Below are positions 1 through 8,628 of a DNA stretch of 42,482 nt, piece by piece (positions within the stretch are counted from its first letter, which is position 1; each line of letters starts with the position of its first letter). Origin of the DNA: Clostridium collagenovorans DSM 3089 (lineage in GTDB: Bacteria > Bacillota > Clostridia > Clostridiales > Clostridiaceae). The position numbers and the translations under genes are program-made. The notes under the pieces are model-generated. The model saw only the letters and a program-made list of their open reading frames with translations. It was not told the origin of the DNA and searched no databases. Location: positions 1 through 42,482 of the forward strand of contig NZ_FQXP01000015.1 in the NCBI RefSeq assembly GCF_900130005.1, read 5' to 3'.

Positions 1-57
1 GGTGTAAGTATGGTAACATATTCAGCTGACCGATACTAATAGGTCGAGGACTTGACC
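1..57 (+). rRNA. 23S ribosomal RNA, 3' end (partial)
   Basis: The first bases match the conserved 3' end of bacterial 23S rRNA: the segment reading CTGACCGATACTAATAGGTC, then GAGGACTTGACC. Only the last ~57 bases are in the window; the rest of the rRNA operon lies upstream. The exact 3' end is estimated from the conserved tail. Confidence 0.93.
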
Positions 58-106
58 AAAAAACTCTTAGCATTATGCAATTTTGAGAGAACATCTCAAC
101 AATTGA

Positions 107-224
107 ATCTGGTGACAATAGCGTAAAGGTAACACCCCTTCCCATTCCGAACAGGCAGGTTAAGCTTTACAGCGCTGATGGTACTGCAGGGGAGGCCCTG
201 TGGGAGAGTAAGACATCGCCAGGT
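107..224 (+). rRNA. 5S ribosomal RNA
   Basis: A ~117-base segment has the hallmark 5S sequences: CCCCTTCCCATTCCGAACAG, the GCGCTGATGGTACTGCAGGG block, and a closing helix between TCTGGTGA near 108 and TCGCCAGG ending near 223. It sits about 50 bases after the 23S end and 6 bases before a tRNA, the usual 23S-5S-tRNA order. Ends are good to a few bases. Confidence 0.95.
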
Positions 225-229
225 AATAT

Positions 230-305
230 GATTCACTAGCTCAGTCGGTAGAGCACATGACTTTTAATCATGGTGTCCGGGGTTCGATCCCCCGGTGGAT
301 CACCA
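230..305 (+). tRNA. tRNA-Lys (anticodon UUU)
   Basis: A 76-base cloverleaf with a 7-bp acceptor helix (GATTCAC with GTGGATC, one G-T pair), a D-arm with AGCTCAGTCGGTAGAGC, the anticodon loop CTTTTAA (anticodon TTT), a T-arm with GGTTCGATCC and an encoded CCA end at 303-305. It follows the 5S gene directly and is probably co-transcribed with the rRNA operon. Confidence 0.97.
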
Positions 306-340
306 AATCCTAGCTTATTAGCTAGGATTTTTTATTTTTT
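306..340 (+). terminator. Rho-independent terminator after tRNA-Lys(UUU)
   Basis: The arms AATCCTAGCT (306-315) and AGCTAGGATT (320-329) form a perfect 10-bp stem with a 4-base loop, followed by a T-rich run. It starts immediately after the tRNA CCA end and closes the rRNA-tRNA transcription unit. Confidence 0.92.
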
Positions 341-361
341 GTAGGTTTATTTTATAATAAG

Positions 362-394
362 TAATATCTATGTTTTTATAATATCTATGTTTTT
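362..394. repeat. Two tandem 16-bp direct repeats, in the non-coding stretch 341-711
   Basis: TAATATCTATGTTTTT occurs at 362-377 and again at 379-394, a 17-base period. The surrounding 341-711 interval is AT-rich and has no gene I can support. No clear -35/-10 pair is visible before the second tRNA, although it must have its own promoter because a terminator separates it from the rRNA operon. Confidence 0.6.
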
Positions 395-711
395 TAGAAT
401 AAATAATGGATGAATAATATTTGTAGTTTTTTCTTAAGATGAATCATACTTCTAGGTATTTATTAACTAGGTATTTGTAAATTGAAATAAACTAAATCTA
501 TTTAAACTAAGATGTTAATGTAAACTGCGCAATATTTTAATGAATATATTAAATAAAAGTATATTTAGGGTAAAAAATATATTCAAATTTTAGTTATTAT
601 TGAAAAAAACTATAAATAGAGAATAATTTATTATAAAATACATTATTTTTAAAAAAAGTCTTTTAATTTCAATAAAAGTATGTTATTATTATTAATGTAG
701 TCGGAAGACAT

Positions 712-787
712 GATCTACTAGCTCAGTTGGTAGAGCACATGACTCTTAATCATGGGGTCCAGGGTTCGAGCCCCTGGTGGATCACCA
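712..787 (+). tRNA. tRNA-Lys (anticodon CUU)
   Basis: A second 76-base cloverleaf with acceptor arms GATCTAC and GTGGATC, D-arm AGCTCAGTTGGTAGAGC, anticodon loop ACTCTTAAT with anticodon CTT, T-arm GGTTCGAGCC and an encoded CCA. It is close in sequence to the tRNA at 230-305, so the two are probably diverged duplicates that read AAA and AAG lysine codons. Confidence 0.97.
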
Positions 788-827
788 AAAGCACTTAGTT
801 TAAATACTAAGTGCTTTTTATTTTTTT
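788..827 (+). terminator. Rho-independent terminator after tRNA-Lys(CUU)
   Basis: The arms AAAGCACTTAGT (788-799) and ACTAAGTGCTTT (806-817) pair perfectly across a 6-base loop and run into a T-rich tail. Confidence 0.92.
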
Positions 828-991
828 GATTCTAATTATAAATTTTAATTTTAAAATTGAAGTTTAACTGAAGATTTTTAGATAATCTCAGCAACATAGT
901 TGTGTGGATATATTGGTAAGGTATAAACAAAGTAAGTAGTTAATTCAATATAAAAAGAATTTTTAAATTTTAAAAAGAGTTTTAGAATTTT

Positions 992-1024
992 GATAAATAA
1001 TTAATAGTTGATAAATAATTAATA
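992..1024. repeat. Two 15-bp direct repeats, in the non-coding stretch 828-1248
   Basis: GATAAATAATTAATA occurs at 992-1006 and 1010-1024, an 18-base period, about 225 bases upstream of the MscS-type gene. They could be operator half-sites or AT-rich slippage. Nothing else is recognisable in 828-1248. Confidence 0.55.
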
Positions 1025-1248
1025 TAGGGAGTTTTATAAAAATTACTACAGAAATTACCTTTATAAAATCAGCTATAACTTAATATAATACATAGTTAAT
1101 ATGGTGATTTTATAATATAATTGTAATGTATACATATATATGATTTAAGGTTTAATAATATATAGGGTGTAAATTTAAAATAGGAGGATTACTTATAAAT
1201 TATATTTGATAAGATGGTTTTTATATTATTTATAGGTATAAGGGACAT

Positions 1249-2427
1249 ATGAATTTTAATTTAATATTTTCTTTCCCTAATATAGGGATAATTGATAACA
1301 TATTTAAGTTCTTTACAGATAATTCTTATAGCAATTTAATTAGATTAGGCTTTGCTATATTAACGTTTTTCTTATTTATTCTTATGAAAAACATGTTCAC
1401 TAAATATGTTTTAAGATTGGCAAAAAAACTTACTGATAAAACTAAGTTTGTTATGGATTCAAAATTATTAGAAGCAGCGGAGGGTCCTGTAAGAGCTGGA
1501 TTTATGATTTTTGGTATTTATATGGCTGCGGTTATTTTGGGTACTGACTATAAAATAAACATGATAGTTGCACATAAATTTTTAAGGTCAGCTATAACAA
1601 TACTATTAGCTAAAATACTTATAAATTTTGCGGATGACTCATCTTGCTTTTTTGATGGTATAAAGGAAAGGTTCGGAATTAAGATAGATAAGATTTTAAT
1701 TCCTTTTATATCTAAGACAATTAAGTTAATTATATTTATATTTGCATCTAGTATAGTACTAGCTGAGTGGAATATAGATATTAAGATGTTAGTTACAGGC
1801 ATTGGACTTGGAGGTTTGGCTGTGTCATTAGCGGCTAAGGATGCAGCAGCTAATATAATAGCAGGTATCACTCTAATTGTAGAGAAGTCTTTTGATATTG
1901 GTGATTATGTAATGGTTAATAATATTGAGGGTTCAGTTGAGGAGATCTCTTTTAGAAGTACTAGAATTAGGACTGTAAATAAGGAGCTTATAACGATTCC
2001 TAATTCATCTATTGCTAATGCACCTATCATGAACTTTACTAAGAGAGACATGAGAAGGATGAGTTTTATTATTGGTGTTACTTATGATACTCCAAGAGAG
2101 AAGTTAGATAGATGTATTGATAAGATTAAGAATATTTTAAAGTCTCATGATAGAATTAATAAGGATGATATAATTGTTGTCTTTGATAAATTTAATGATA
2201 GTAGCTTAGATATAATGATTAGTTGTTATACTATAGGAAATCTTTTATCTGAACATTTAAAGATTAAAGAAGAGGTTAACTTTGAGATTATGGATGCTCT
2301 TGAGAATCTTGGCGTTAGTGTAGCATTCCCTAGTAGAAGTTTATATCTTGAAACTCCATTGAGCTATGAAAATAAAAAGGATGTTTTAGATGATAATGAG
2401 GTTAATTATAAAAATATAATATCATAG
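1249..2427 (+). CDS. Mechanosensitive ion channel family protein (MscS type)
   Basis: This 392-residue membrane protein should open under membrane tension and release solutes during hypo-osmotic shock. Transmembrane segments are visible near residues 30-47, 85-105, 112-127 and 150-170. A glycine/alanine-rich pore helix follows (GIGLGGLAVSLAAKDAAANI, about 183-202), typical of MscS TM3. After it come the beta domain with FDIGDYV and the stretch ITIPNS, and a cytoplasmic alpha/beta domain. The length is somewhat above the ~290 residues of E. coli MscS because of an extra N-terminal membrane region. The ATG has AGGGAC a few bases upstream. The gene is monocistronic and closed by a long hairpin. 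Confidence 0.93.
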   Translation: MNFNLIFSFPNIGIIDNIFKFFTDNSYSNLIRLGFAILTFFLFILMKNMFTKYVLRLAKKLTDKTKFVMDSKLLEAAEGPVRAGFMIFGIYMAAVILGTDYKINMIVAHKFLRSAITILLAKILINFADDSSCFFDGIKERFGIKIDKILIPFISKTIKLIIFIFASSIVLAEWNIDIKMLVTGIGLGGLAVSLAAKDAAANIIAGITLIVEKSFDIGDYVMVNNIEGSVEEISFRSTRIRTVNKELITIPNSSIANAPIMNFTKRDMRRMSFIIGVTYDTPREKLDRCIDKIKNILKSHDRINKDDIIVVFDKFNDSSLDIMISCYTIGNLLSEHLKIKEEVNFEIMDALENLGVSVAFPSRSLYLETPLSYENKKDVLDDNEVNYKNIIS

Positions 2428-2525
2428 TATAATATGAAGTATATATAACCAATTAACATTTTTATACATAGGAAAACATATATTAAGAAATGATTTTAGT
2501 TATTAAAGTCACTTAATTATTAGAG

Positions 2526-2574
2526 AAACCACACATAACTGGTAGCAAGAACTAGTTAACTGTGTGGTTTTTTG
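2526..2574 (+). terminator. Long terminator hairpin after the MscS-type gene
   Basis: AAACCACACA (2526-2535) pairs with TGTGTGGTTT (2561-2570), and the interior TAACTGGT/ACTAGTTA continues the helix past a single bulged base. A T-run follows. Confidence 0.85.
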
Positions 2575-3473
2575 CTTATTTAAACAATACTTATTTTTGT
2601 TGTAACATTGTTATAATCTATTTTAATTATTTATATTATATAATTTTAGGCAAGGAACGATTTAAAGTTTTAAAGTAATGTAAAGGAGCTTTTAATATAT
2701 TTATTTTAAGATTACAATTTAGATATTAGATATTACTTAGTTAGTAAACCTATATATAAGTTGTATAAACTTTAAACAGTTGGTGTAGTACTCCTTTAGT
2801 ATTTAAATATATTTAATGCTTTAAATTTGATTTTCATTCTAATCATGTATTTCATCATAATATTTATTGTAGATAATATGAAAACTAAGCAAAACCTAAG
2901 TAAAATAAAGTATAACGACAATATTTTATTGAGTGAATTTATAGAATATTACTAAATTTAAATTAGAGTTAAATTATTTAAAAAATATATTGATGTAGAT
3001 ATAAAATTAGTATATTATAAGTAAGGTTTAATATATATGAGATCTAAGGAAATTAGGATATTTAAGTAATACGCTTAAATGAGTACAAGCTATTAGTACA
3101 ATTTATAAACTTTGAAGTATCATAAAGAGGTATTGCAAATGAGTTTTTAATTAGGTCTTTATAGGGTTAAAGGTTTAACTCTATAACTTAAGGGAAGGAG
3201 TTTAAATATATTTTATATGAATTTAAATTAAAAGTTTAAGTTTTAATTTAGAAGTATATTTATTGTATATTGATCTTTCATTAAATAGGCTTCATTTCTT
3301 TTTAGAACTTTATAGTTAAATATTAAGACTTAACTAGGATATTATAATATAGTTTTAATATTATAAGGTATATAAGTAATTTTGAATACAATCTAATATT
3401 TAACAATGTAGATTAAATGTTGGACAGATATATATAAATAATGTAAAAGATAAAAATAAGGTGGTGGGATTAT
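2575..3473. other. Long non-coding stretch with no recognised feature
   Basis: About 900 bases of very AT-rich sequence between the MscS and TRIC genes, with no supported reading frame or RNA family. The only structure I noted is a distant inverted pair, AAAGGAG near 2683 and CTCCTTT near 2791, which may be chance. Confidence 0.5.
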
Positions 3474-4217
3474 ATGTTTTTATTAAGTCTTTTTGAATTT
3501 GTTGGTACGGTTGCTTTCGCTATTTCTGGTACGCTTATAGCTATGCAGAAAAGGCTCGATCTTTTTGGTGTTTTAACTTTAGCCACTATTACAGCAGTAG
3601 GTGGAGGTATTTTTAGAGACGTTATACTTGGGCATACTCCTCCACAGGCTTTAAGAAATCCATTTTATTGCTTACTTAGTATTTTCACAGCTATAGTAAT
3701 TGTAATTATATATCCTTGGTTGATTGAACGTGGTATAAAGATATATAGAAAAAAATATAACCAAGAGGGTTTAGACGAAAGTTCTATTGATATAGAAATA
3801 CAACAAAAGATACAAATGTTTCGTGGAAGAACTGAAATTTTAAGAAAAGTAAATGTATGGGTTGATGCTATAGGATTAGGTGCTTTTACAGCTGTTGGTG
3901 CTAATATTGCTATGACTCATGATGCATCTAACGTATTCGTGGTTATTTGCATGGGTACTATAACAGGAGTAGGTGGAGGAATAGTTAGGGACATGTTTGT
4001 ACAGGATATTCCTATGGTATTTAAGAAGGAAATTTATGCAGTTGCATCTGTATTAGGTGCCTTTGTACTTTGGTTATTTCAAAAATATATACCAAGCATT
4101 AATGCCTTATATGTTTCAGCTTTTGTAACAATATCTTTTAAGCTTTTATCTATAAGATATAATTGGAATTTACCTAAGGCCACTTTAGATAAGCTACTAA
4201 TAAAGCATAGAATGTAG
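3474..4217 (+). CDS. TRIC/YicG-type cation channel family protein (UPF0126)
   Basis: A 247-residue integral membrane protein built from two homologous halves. Each half carries the family's glycine motif: AVGGGIFRD near residues 41-49 and GVGGGIVRD near 164-172. Bacterial TRIC proteins are trimeric potassium-permeable channels; the older name is YicG/UPF0126. About seven transmembrane segments are visible. The ~50-residue polar insert between the halves (about residues 84-131) contains many charged residues. The start ATG has a strong GGTGGTGGG ribosome site 5 bases upstream. The gene stands alone, with a terminator downstream. Confidence 0.9.
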   Translation: MFLLSLFEFVGTVAFAISGTLIAMQKRLDLFGVLTLATITAVGGGIFRDVILGHTPPQALRNPFYCLLSIFTAIVIVIIYPWLIERGIKIYRKKYNQEGLDESSIDIEIQQKIQMFRGRTEILRKVNVWVDAIGLGAFTAVGANIAMTHDASNVFVVICMGTITGVGGGIVRDMFVQDIPMVFKKEIYAVASVLGAFVLWLFQKYIPSINALYVSAFVTISFKLLSIRYNWNLPKATLDKLLIKHRM

Positions 4218-4353
4218 ATTTATTTAACTTAAAAATTAAGCTACGAGTATATGATAATAAATAAGGCTATTTTAAAAATTAGATATTAGATATAAGTGAA
4301 AGTAGATATTTTATAGTAAATAGTAAGATACAATTTTAAATTATAATTAAGAT

Positions 4354-4400
4354 AAAGAGCATAGAAATGAGATGAAAATCTTACTTCTATGCTCTTTTAT
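4354..4400 (+). terminator. Rho-independent terminator after the TRIC-type gene
   Basis: The arms AAAGAGCATAGAA (4354-4366) and TTCTATGCTCTTT (4385-4397) pair perfectly over an 18-base loop, with T-rich sequence after. It lies about 140 bases beyond the stop codon. The remaining ~285 bases up to the kinase gene show nothing else clear. Confidence 0.8.
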
Positions 4401-4685
4401 TTGTGTATTATGTCCATTGTATATATTTGTTTTTAAGCTTAAAATAAGTATAATGTTATAAAATTTGAATTAAATATATAGTTATGCAATAAAATTGTAT
4501 TAGATATTAAAAAAGCAACTATATTATAATAGTAGCTATCTTTATGATAATAGCTTAATTACAGTTATTTAGTAGTTATACATTTGAGTGTGTATATAAG
4601 AAGTGTTATTTAAACTATAGAGATTAATGAGAATTTATATATAGCTTTGGTCAGTGATAAATAATTTTTAGAAAGGACATTAGGT

Positions 4686-6695
4686 ATGAGAAAAAGGATA
4701 TCAATAGGAATTATTTTAGGGCTTCTTTGTTTAACTTTTTTAACTAATTATTATTTTAAAATTGAATATGGATTAAATATTATAAGTTACATAGAAAGGG
4801 CGATGCCTATAAGTAAGTCTGAAAAGCAGTGGTTAGATAATCATGGACCAATAATTTATGGTTCGGACCAAAGCTCTCCACCTCTTAGATATATAGATAA
4901 TGATAACCAATACACAGGTTCTGTAGTGGATTATATTAGAGCTTTATCAATAGAAATAGGACAAGTTATAGAGTTTGTTCCACTAAAAAATTGGGATGAA
5001 TCTTTATATAATGTTGCAGAGAGTAAAAAGGATTTTTTTGATTTAATACCTTCATATGAAAGAAGCAATGCATTTGATTTTTCAGATCCTATATATGTAC
5101 TTAAAGGGGCTATAGCAGTAGATAAGGATAATAAGTCAATTAATTCTTTGAATGATTTAGCTGGAAAGGAAGTTGCCATTCCAAAGAATGATTATGCAAT
5201 AGAATTTATTAATAATAATATCAAGGATGTAAAGATTATTTATACTAAGAATTTAGAGGATGCACTTAAGTTATTAGGTGATGGAAATGTTGATGCAGTT
5301 GTTGGAGATGAGCCTGTTTTAAGATATTCCTTAGATACTTTATCTTTAAGGGAAAAAGTCAGAATATTAGAACAGGTAATATATGATGAGGATGCTGTTT
5401 TAGCTGTACCTAAGGGTGAAAAGGAACTTCTTAGTATATTAAATAAGGGGATATTAAGTGTAAAGAAAAAAGATATTCTAAGTAATATTGATAATAAGTG
5501 GTATGGAGTTTCTTTACCATTAAAGCGCTCAAATACAAAGAAACATATTACTTTAATATGCTTAATTTTTGCTTCAATAATCTCTGTAATAGTTTATATT
5601 TATCATGCTATTAATTTAATATTAAAAAATGAAATTGATAATAAAACAGCAGAACTAAATAAAAGTAAAAAACAATTACAGGTTACCTTTGATGGATTAA
5701 CCCACCTTCTAATAGTATTAGATAAAAGATTAAATATAATAAATATAAACAAGGCTTCATGCAACTTTTTAAATAAGCCAAGGGAAAAAATAATAGGTAA
5801 AAACTATTCTATCTTGAAAAGGGGTTTTCAAACAAAGGAGTTGGATGAAGTAATAAACGAAACCTTTACTCAAAAGAAAAACCTAAAGATAGATTTTAAT
5901 TATAGGAAGAAGATATATAGGGTAAGCACATTTATATTATGTGAACAAGAGGAGCCCTTAGAAAACATATTAGTTATGATAGATGATATAACTCAGGTAA
6001 AGATGGGTGAAAGAAAGCTAGTATATGAAAATAAAATGGTGGCAATTGGTCAATTAGCATCAGGAGTAGCTCATGAGATACGAAATCCTTTAGGAATAAT
6101 AAGGAATTATGCTTATTTACTTAAGGTAGATACTGAGGAGGAGGAACAATTAGAATATATAGATGTAATAGAGTCATCTGTTGATAGAGCCAGTGGTATA
6201 ATAGATAACTTATTAGACTTTGGAAGACTATCTGATAATGAATATTCAATTATTAATATAAGTAGATTTTTAAAGGGAATAGCTAATTTAAATAAGAAAG
6301 CATTAAAGGATAAGAGTATTGCCCTGGTAATAAATTGTAATAACGAATTAGAGTATAGTGTAAATCAAGGCTCTTTAAAGCATGTTATTTTTAATCTGTT
6401 ATCTAATGCCATAGATGCTGTAGATAAGGGGGGAGAAATCATTATTGATTGTGAAGTTAATAATGATAACTTAGAAATTGAATTTATTGATAATGGCAAT
6501 GGTATAAAGAAAGAGGACTTAGAGAATATATTCAATCCATTTTTCACAACTAAGTTAGACAAAAAGGGAACAGGGCTAGGATTATATATAACTTATACGG
6601 AAGTTAAGAAGTTTGGAGGAAACATAAGTGTTAGTAGCAAAGTTAATAAAGGAACAGTATTTCATATAGACATTCCATGGGGAGGGGGTAATTAA
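4686..6695 (+). CDS. Sensor histidine kinase with extracellular amino-acid-binding domain
   Basis: The 669-residue protein has an N-terminal membrane anchor (about 5-23), a solute-binding-protein family 3 domain outside the membrane (about 45-275), a second membrane helix (about 287-310), a PAS domain (about 325-435) and a full kinase core. The phospho-acceptor is His463 in AHEIRNPL. The ATPase domain shows the N-box NLLSNAIDAV, DNGNGI, FNPFFTTK and GTGLGLYI. Family 3 binding domains usually bind amino acids or related small solutes, so it probably senses a ligand directly. Its stop is one base from the start of the sigma-54 regulator, and the reductase/transporter operon follows. I infer the ligand is that operon's substrate. 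AAAGGA lies 8 bases before the ATG. Confidence 0.93.
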   Translation: MRKRISIGIILGLLCLTFLTNYYFKIEYGLNIISYIERAMPISKSEKQWLDNHGPIIYGSDQSSPPLRYIDNDNQYTGSVVDYIRALSIEIGQVIEFVPLKNWDESLYNVAESKKDFFDLIPSYERSNAFDFSDPIYVLKGAIAVDKDNKSINSLNDLAGKEVAIPKNDYAIEFINNNIKDVKIIYTKNLEDALKLLGDGNVDAVVGDEPVLRYSLDTLSLREKVRILEQVIYDEDAVLAVPKGEKELLSILNKGILSVKKKDILSNIDNKWYGVSLPLKRSNTKKHITLICLIFASIISVIVYIYHAINLILKNEIDNKTAELNKSKKQLQVTFDGLTHLLIVLDKRLNIININKASCNFLNKPREKIIGKNYSILKRGFQTKELDEVINETFTQKKNLKIDFNYRKKIYRVSTFILCEQEEPLENILVMIDDITQVKMGERKLVYENKMVAIGQLASGVAHEIRNPLGIIRNYAYLLKVDTEEEEQLEYIDVIESSVDRASGIIDNLLDFGRLSDNEYSIINISRFLKGIANLNKKALKDKSIALVINCNNELEYSVNQGSLKHVIFNLLSNAIDAVDKGGEIIIDCEVNNDNLEIEFIDNGNGIKKEDLENIFNPFFTTKLDKKGTGLGLYITYTEVKKFGGNISVSSKVNKGTVFHIDIPWGGGN

Positions 6696-6696
6696 T

Positions 6697-8073
6697 ATGG
6701 CTAATTCTTTAAGTAATTTAAGAATTATGGTTGTAGATGATGAGGCTCATCAAAGATTAGTTCTTAAAAAAATATTAGAGAAGAAGGGATATTTTGTAGA
6801 GGTTGCATCAAATGGAATAGAGGCATTACAGAGGATAAAAAGTGAAGCATTTGACTTAGTCTTAACTGATTTAATAATGGATAACATGAATGGTGTTGAG
6901 CTTTTAGAAAAAATAAAACTATTTGATAAAAGCATAGAAGTAATTTTGGTTACGGGCTATGGAAGTATTGAAAATGCAGTAGATGCTATGAAGAAGGGGG
7001 CTTTTTCTTACTTTGTAAAAAGTCATGATCCTAAGGAGCTTTTAGATGAAATTGATAAGGTAGAGAAAAAAATTACAAGTAATAATTACTATGAAGATTT
7101 TGGAGCTATAAGTGAAAATTTTATATTAACAAGTAAAAATAAGAAGTTTCAAGAAAAGTTGAGTATGATAAAGAGGGCAGCACAAAGTAATGTTAACATA
7201 TTACTTCTAGGAGAATCTGGAGTTGGTAAAGAGATTATAGCTAGGTATATACACAGTTGTAGTGAAAAGAAAAACGAAAATTTTGTTCCAGTAAACTGTT
7301 CAGCTTTTTATAAAGGACTTCTAGAATCAGAGTTATTTGGATATGAGAAGGGTGCTTTTACAGGAGCAAATGAAAATAGAAAAGGAAGATTTGAAATAGC
7401 TAATAATGGAACCTTATTTTTAGATGAGATAGGAGATATATCCTTAGAAACACAGGTTAAGTTACTTAGGGTTATAGAAAATAGGACTATAGAAAGGATA
7501 GGAAGCAATAAGGGTGTTAAGGTAGACTTTAGACTTATATCAGCTACTAATAAGGAGTTAAGTGAAGAGGTCTTAAATGGTAATTTTAGAGAAGACTTTT
7601 TTTATAGAATAAGTACAATAATAATAAAGATTCCTCCATTAAGAGAGCGTAAAGAGGATTTAGAAGATTTTATTGAGTATTTTTTCAATAAATCTCAAGA
7701 AAAGTTTAAGAGATCTTTAAAGGGTATAAGTAAAGAGGCTATGAATTTTCTACTTAACTATGAATATAAGGGTAATATAAGAGAGCTTAAAAATATAATG
7801 GAACGTATAGTAGTTTTATGTGATAGTGATTATATAACTTTAAAGGAGCTCGATATATATAGCTTAAAGGACTCTAGAGAAGAATCTTGCAATGAAGAAC
7901 AAATATCAATAGGTGATATTAAGTTTCTAAAAGATATGAGAAGAGAGGTTGAGAGTAAGTATATAAGAAGGGTTATTGAGATATGTGATAATAACATATC
8001 AGAAGCAGCTAGAAGGTTGGGGATAAGTAGAAGGCAGCTTTTTAATAAAGTTTGTGAATATGAAATAAAATAA
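6697..8073 (+). CDS. Sigma-54-dependent response regulator, NtrC family
   Basis: The 458-residue protein has the three-domain NtrC layout. The receiver domain carries the acidic pair D14-D15 and phospho-acceptor D58 in LTDLIMDN. The AAA+ domain has Walker A GESGVGKE (about 171), the sigma-54 contact loop GAFTGA (about 218) and Walker B LFLDEIGD (about 241). A Fis-type helix-turn-helix closes the protein (NNISEAARRLGISRRQLFNK, about 433-452). It is the partner of the kinase ending one base upstream. A -24/-12 promoter and three 18-bp repeats lie downstream, before grdX, and are the obvious targets. GAFTGA is intact, so it should be able to activate sigma-54 polymerase. Confidence 0.95.
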   Translation: MANSLSNLRIMVVDDEAHQRLVLKKILEKKGYFVEVASNGIEALQRIKSEAFDLVLTDLIMDNMNGVELLEKIKLFDKSIEVILVTGYGSIENAVDAMKKGAFSYFVKSHDPKELLDEIDKVEKKITSNNYYEDFGAISENFILTSKNKKFQEKLSMIKRAAQSNVNILLLGESGVGKEIIARYIHSCSEKKNENFVPVNCSAFYKGLLESELFGYEKGAFTGANENRKGRFEIANNGTLFLDEIGDISLETQVKLLRVIENRTIERIGSNKGVKVDFRLISATNKELSEEVLNGNFREDFFYRISTIIIKIPPLRERKEDLEDFIEYFFNKSQEKFKRSLKGISKEAMNFLLNYEYKGNIRELKNIMERIVVLCDSDYITLKELDIYSLKDSREESCNEEQISIGDIKFLKDMRREVESKYIRRVIEICDNNISEAARRLGISRRQLFNKVCEYEIK

Positions 8074-8082
8074 AAATATATG

Positions 8083-8111
8083 TTGACAAAGCAAATGAGA
8101 ACAGTTATCAT
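8083..8111 (+). promoter_or_regulatory. Strong sigma-A-type promoter in the intergenic region
   Basis: TTGACA (8083-8088), a 17-base spacer and TATCAT (8106-8111). It begins 10 bases after the regulator's stop codon. The predicted start near 8118 is followed at once by a hairpin and then by a terminator at 8204-8239, so it may drive a short RNA. Confidence 0.6.
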
Positions 8112-8117
8112 ATAGGT

Positions 8118-8240
8118 ATAGTTGATAAAGGTTATCAACTAACCTTAAAAGACTAGTGTACAAATTAATTAACATATAATCAAACCTTTTTAATTTTAAT
8201 GATCCTAGTAAGCAAAGCTGACTTACTAGGTATTTTTTTA
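8118..8240 (+). ncRNA. Candidate small RNA between the regulator and grdX
   Basis: A transcript of about 120 bases is framed by the TTGACA/TATCAT promoter and the terminator at 8204-8239. Its 5' end would form a perfect 8-bp hairpin (AGTTGATA at 8120-8127 with TATCAACT at 8133-8140), followed by about 60 unstructured bases. It contains no convincing reading frame and matches no RNA family I recognise. It could instead be the read-through or attenuated leader of the downstream operon. Confidence 0.35.
8204..8239 (+). terminator. Rho-independent terminator after the two-component operon
   Basis: The arms CCTAGTAAG (8204-8212) and CTTACTAGG (8222-8230) with a 9-base loop, then TATTTTTTT. Confidence 0.88.
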
Positions 8241-8253
8241 TCTATTTTTAAAA

Positions 8254-8333
8254 TGAGAAAAAAATTTCCTACCCCTGAGAAATAAATTTCCTAAATTTAT
8301 GAAAAGATCAATAAATGAGAAAAAAATTTCCTA
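8254..8333 (+). promoter_or_regulatory. Three 18-bp direct repeats, candidate enhancer sites for the sigma-54 regulator
   Basis: TGAGAAAAAAATTTCCTA occurs at 8254-8271 and 8316-8333, and a one-base variant TGAGAAATAAATTTCCTA at 8276-8293. Starts are 22 and 40 bases apart, close to two and four helical turns. Each repeat is a quasi-palindrome (GAGAAA facing TTTCC). They lie about 250-350 bases upstream of the predicted -24/-12 start, the usual position of NtrC-type binding sites. The third copy also forms one arm of the hairpin at 8322-8369. Confidence 0.6.
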
Positions 8334-8369
8334 GCTTAATAAGAATTAAGCTAGGAAATTTTTATTTTG
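8322..8369 (+). terminator. Second terminator-like hairpin upstream of the grd promoter
   Basis: The arm AAATTTCCTAGCTTAA (8324-8339) pairs perfectly with TTAAGCTAGGAAATTT (8346-8361), extended by further A-T pairs, with a 6-base loop and the T-rich tail TTTATTTTGT. It would insulate the grd promoter from upstream transcription. Because it contains the third repeat, it could also be an inverted binding site. Confidence 0.7.
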
Positions 8370-8576
8370 TAGGAGTTTTAATAATGGCTATATAAATAAT
8401 TTTACTCTAAGAAAAATTACTAAAGCAGATTGCCATTTATATAGAGAACTCAAGACCTTTCCTTGGTATGCGATTAGAAGTAATTCTGTAAGTCAGAATT
8501 TGAGATAAGGTTATTTAGGCATAAAAGAAATATTATTTTTTTAAATTTAGTTTTAATTCTAGTTAAAGTTAAAATT

Positions 8577-8592
8577 TGGCATGAGAATTGCT
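8577..8592 (+). promoter_or_regulatory. Sigma-54 (-24/-12) promoter of the grdX operon
   Basis: TGGCATG, four bases, TTGCT: GG at 8578-8579 and GC at 8590-8591, exactly 12 bases apart. Only one base of the TGGCACG-N4-TTGCT consensus differs. Transcription should start near 8602, just before the GGGAGGTG ribosome site of grdX. A dedicated sigma-54 activator is encoded immediately upstream. Confidence 0.9.
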
Positions 8593-8628
8593 ATATAAAG
8601 GTCAAAGGCAACTTAGGGAGGTGATTAT

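Noticed and set aside
1548..1871. A 107-residue minus-strand frame inside the MscS-type gene
   Set aside because: Antisense to a clearly recognised coding region; similar shadows occur in most other long genes here.
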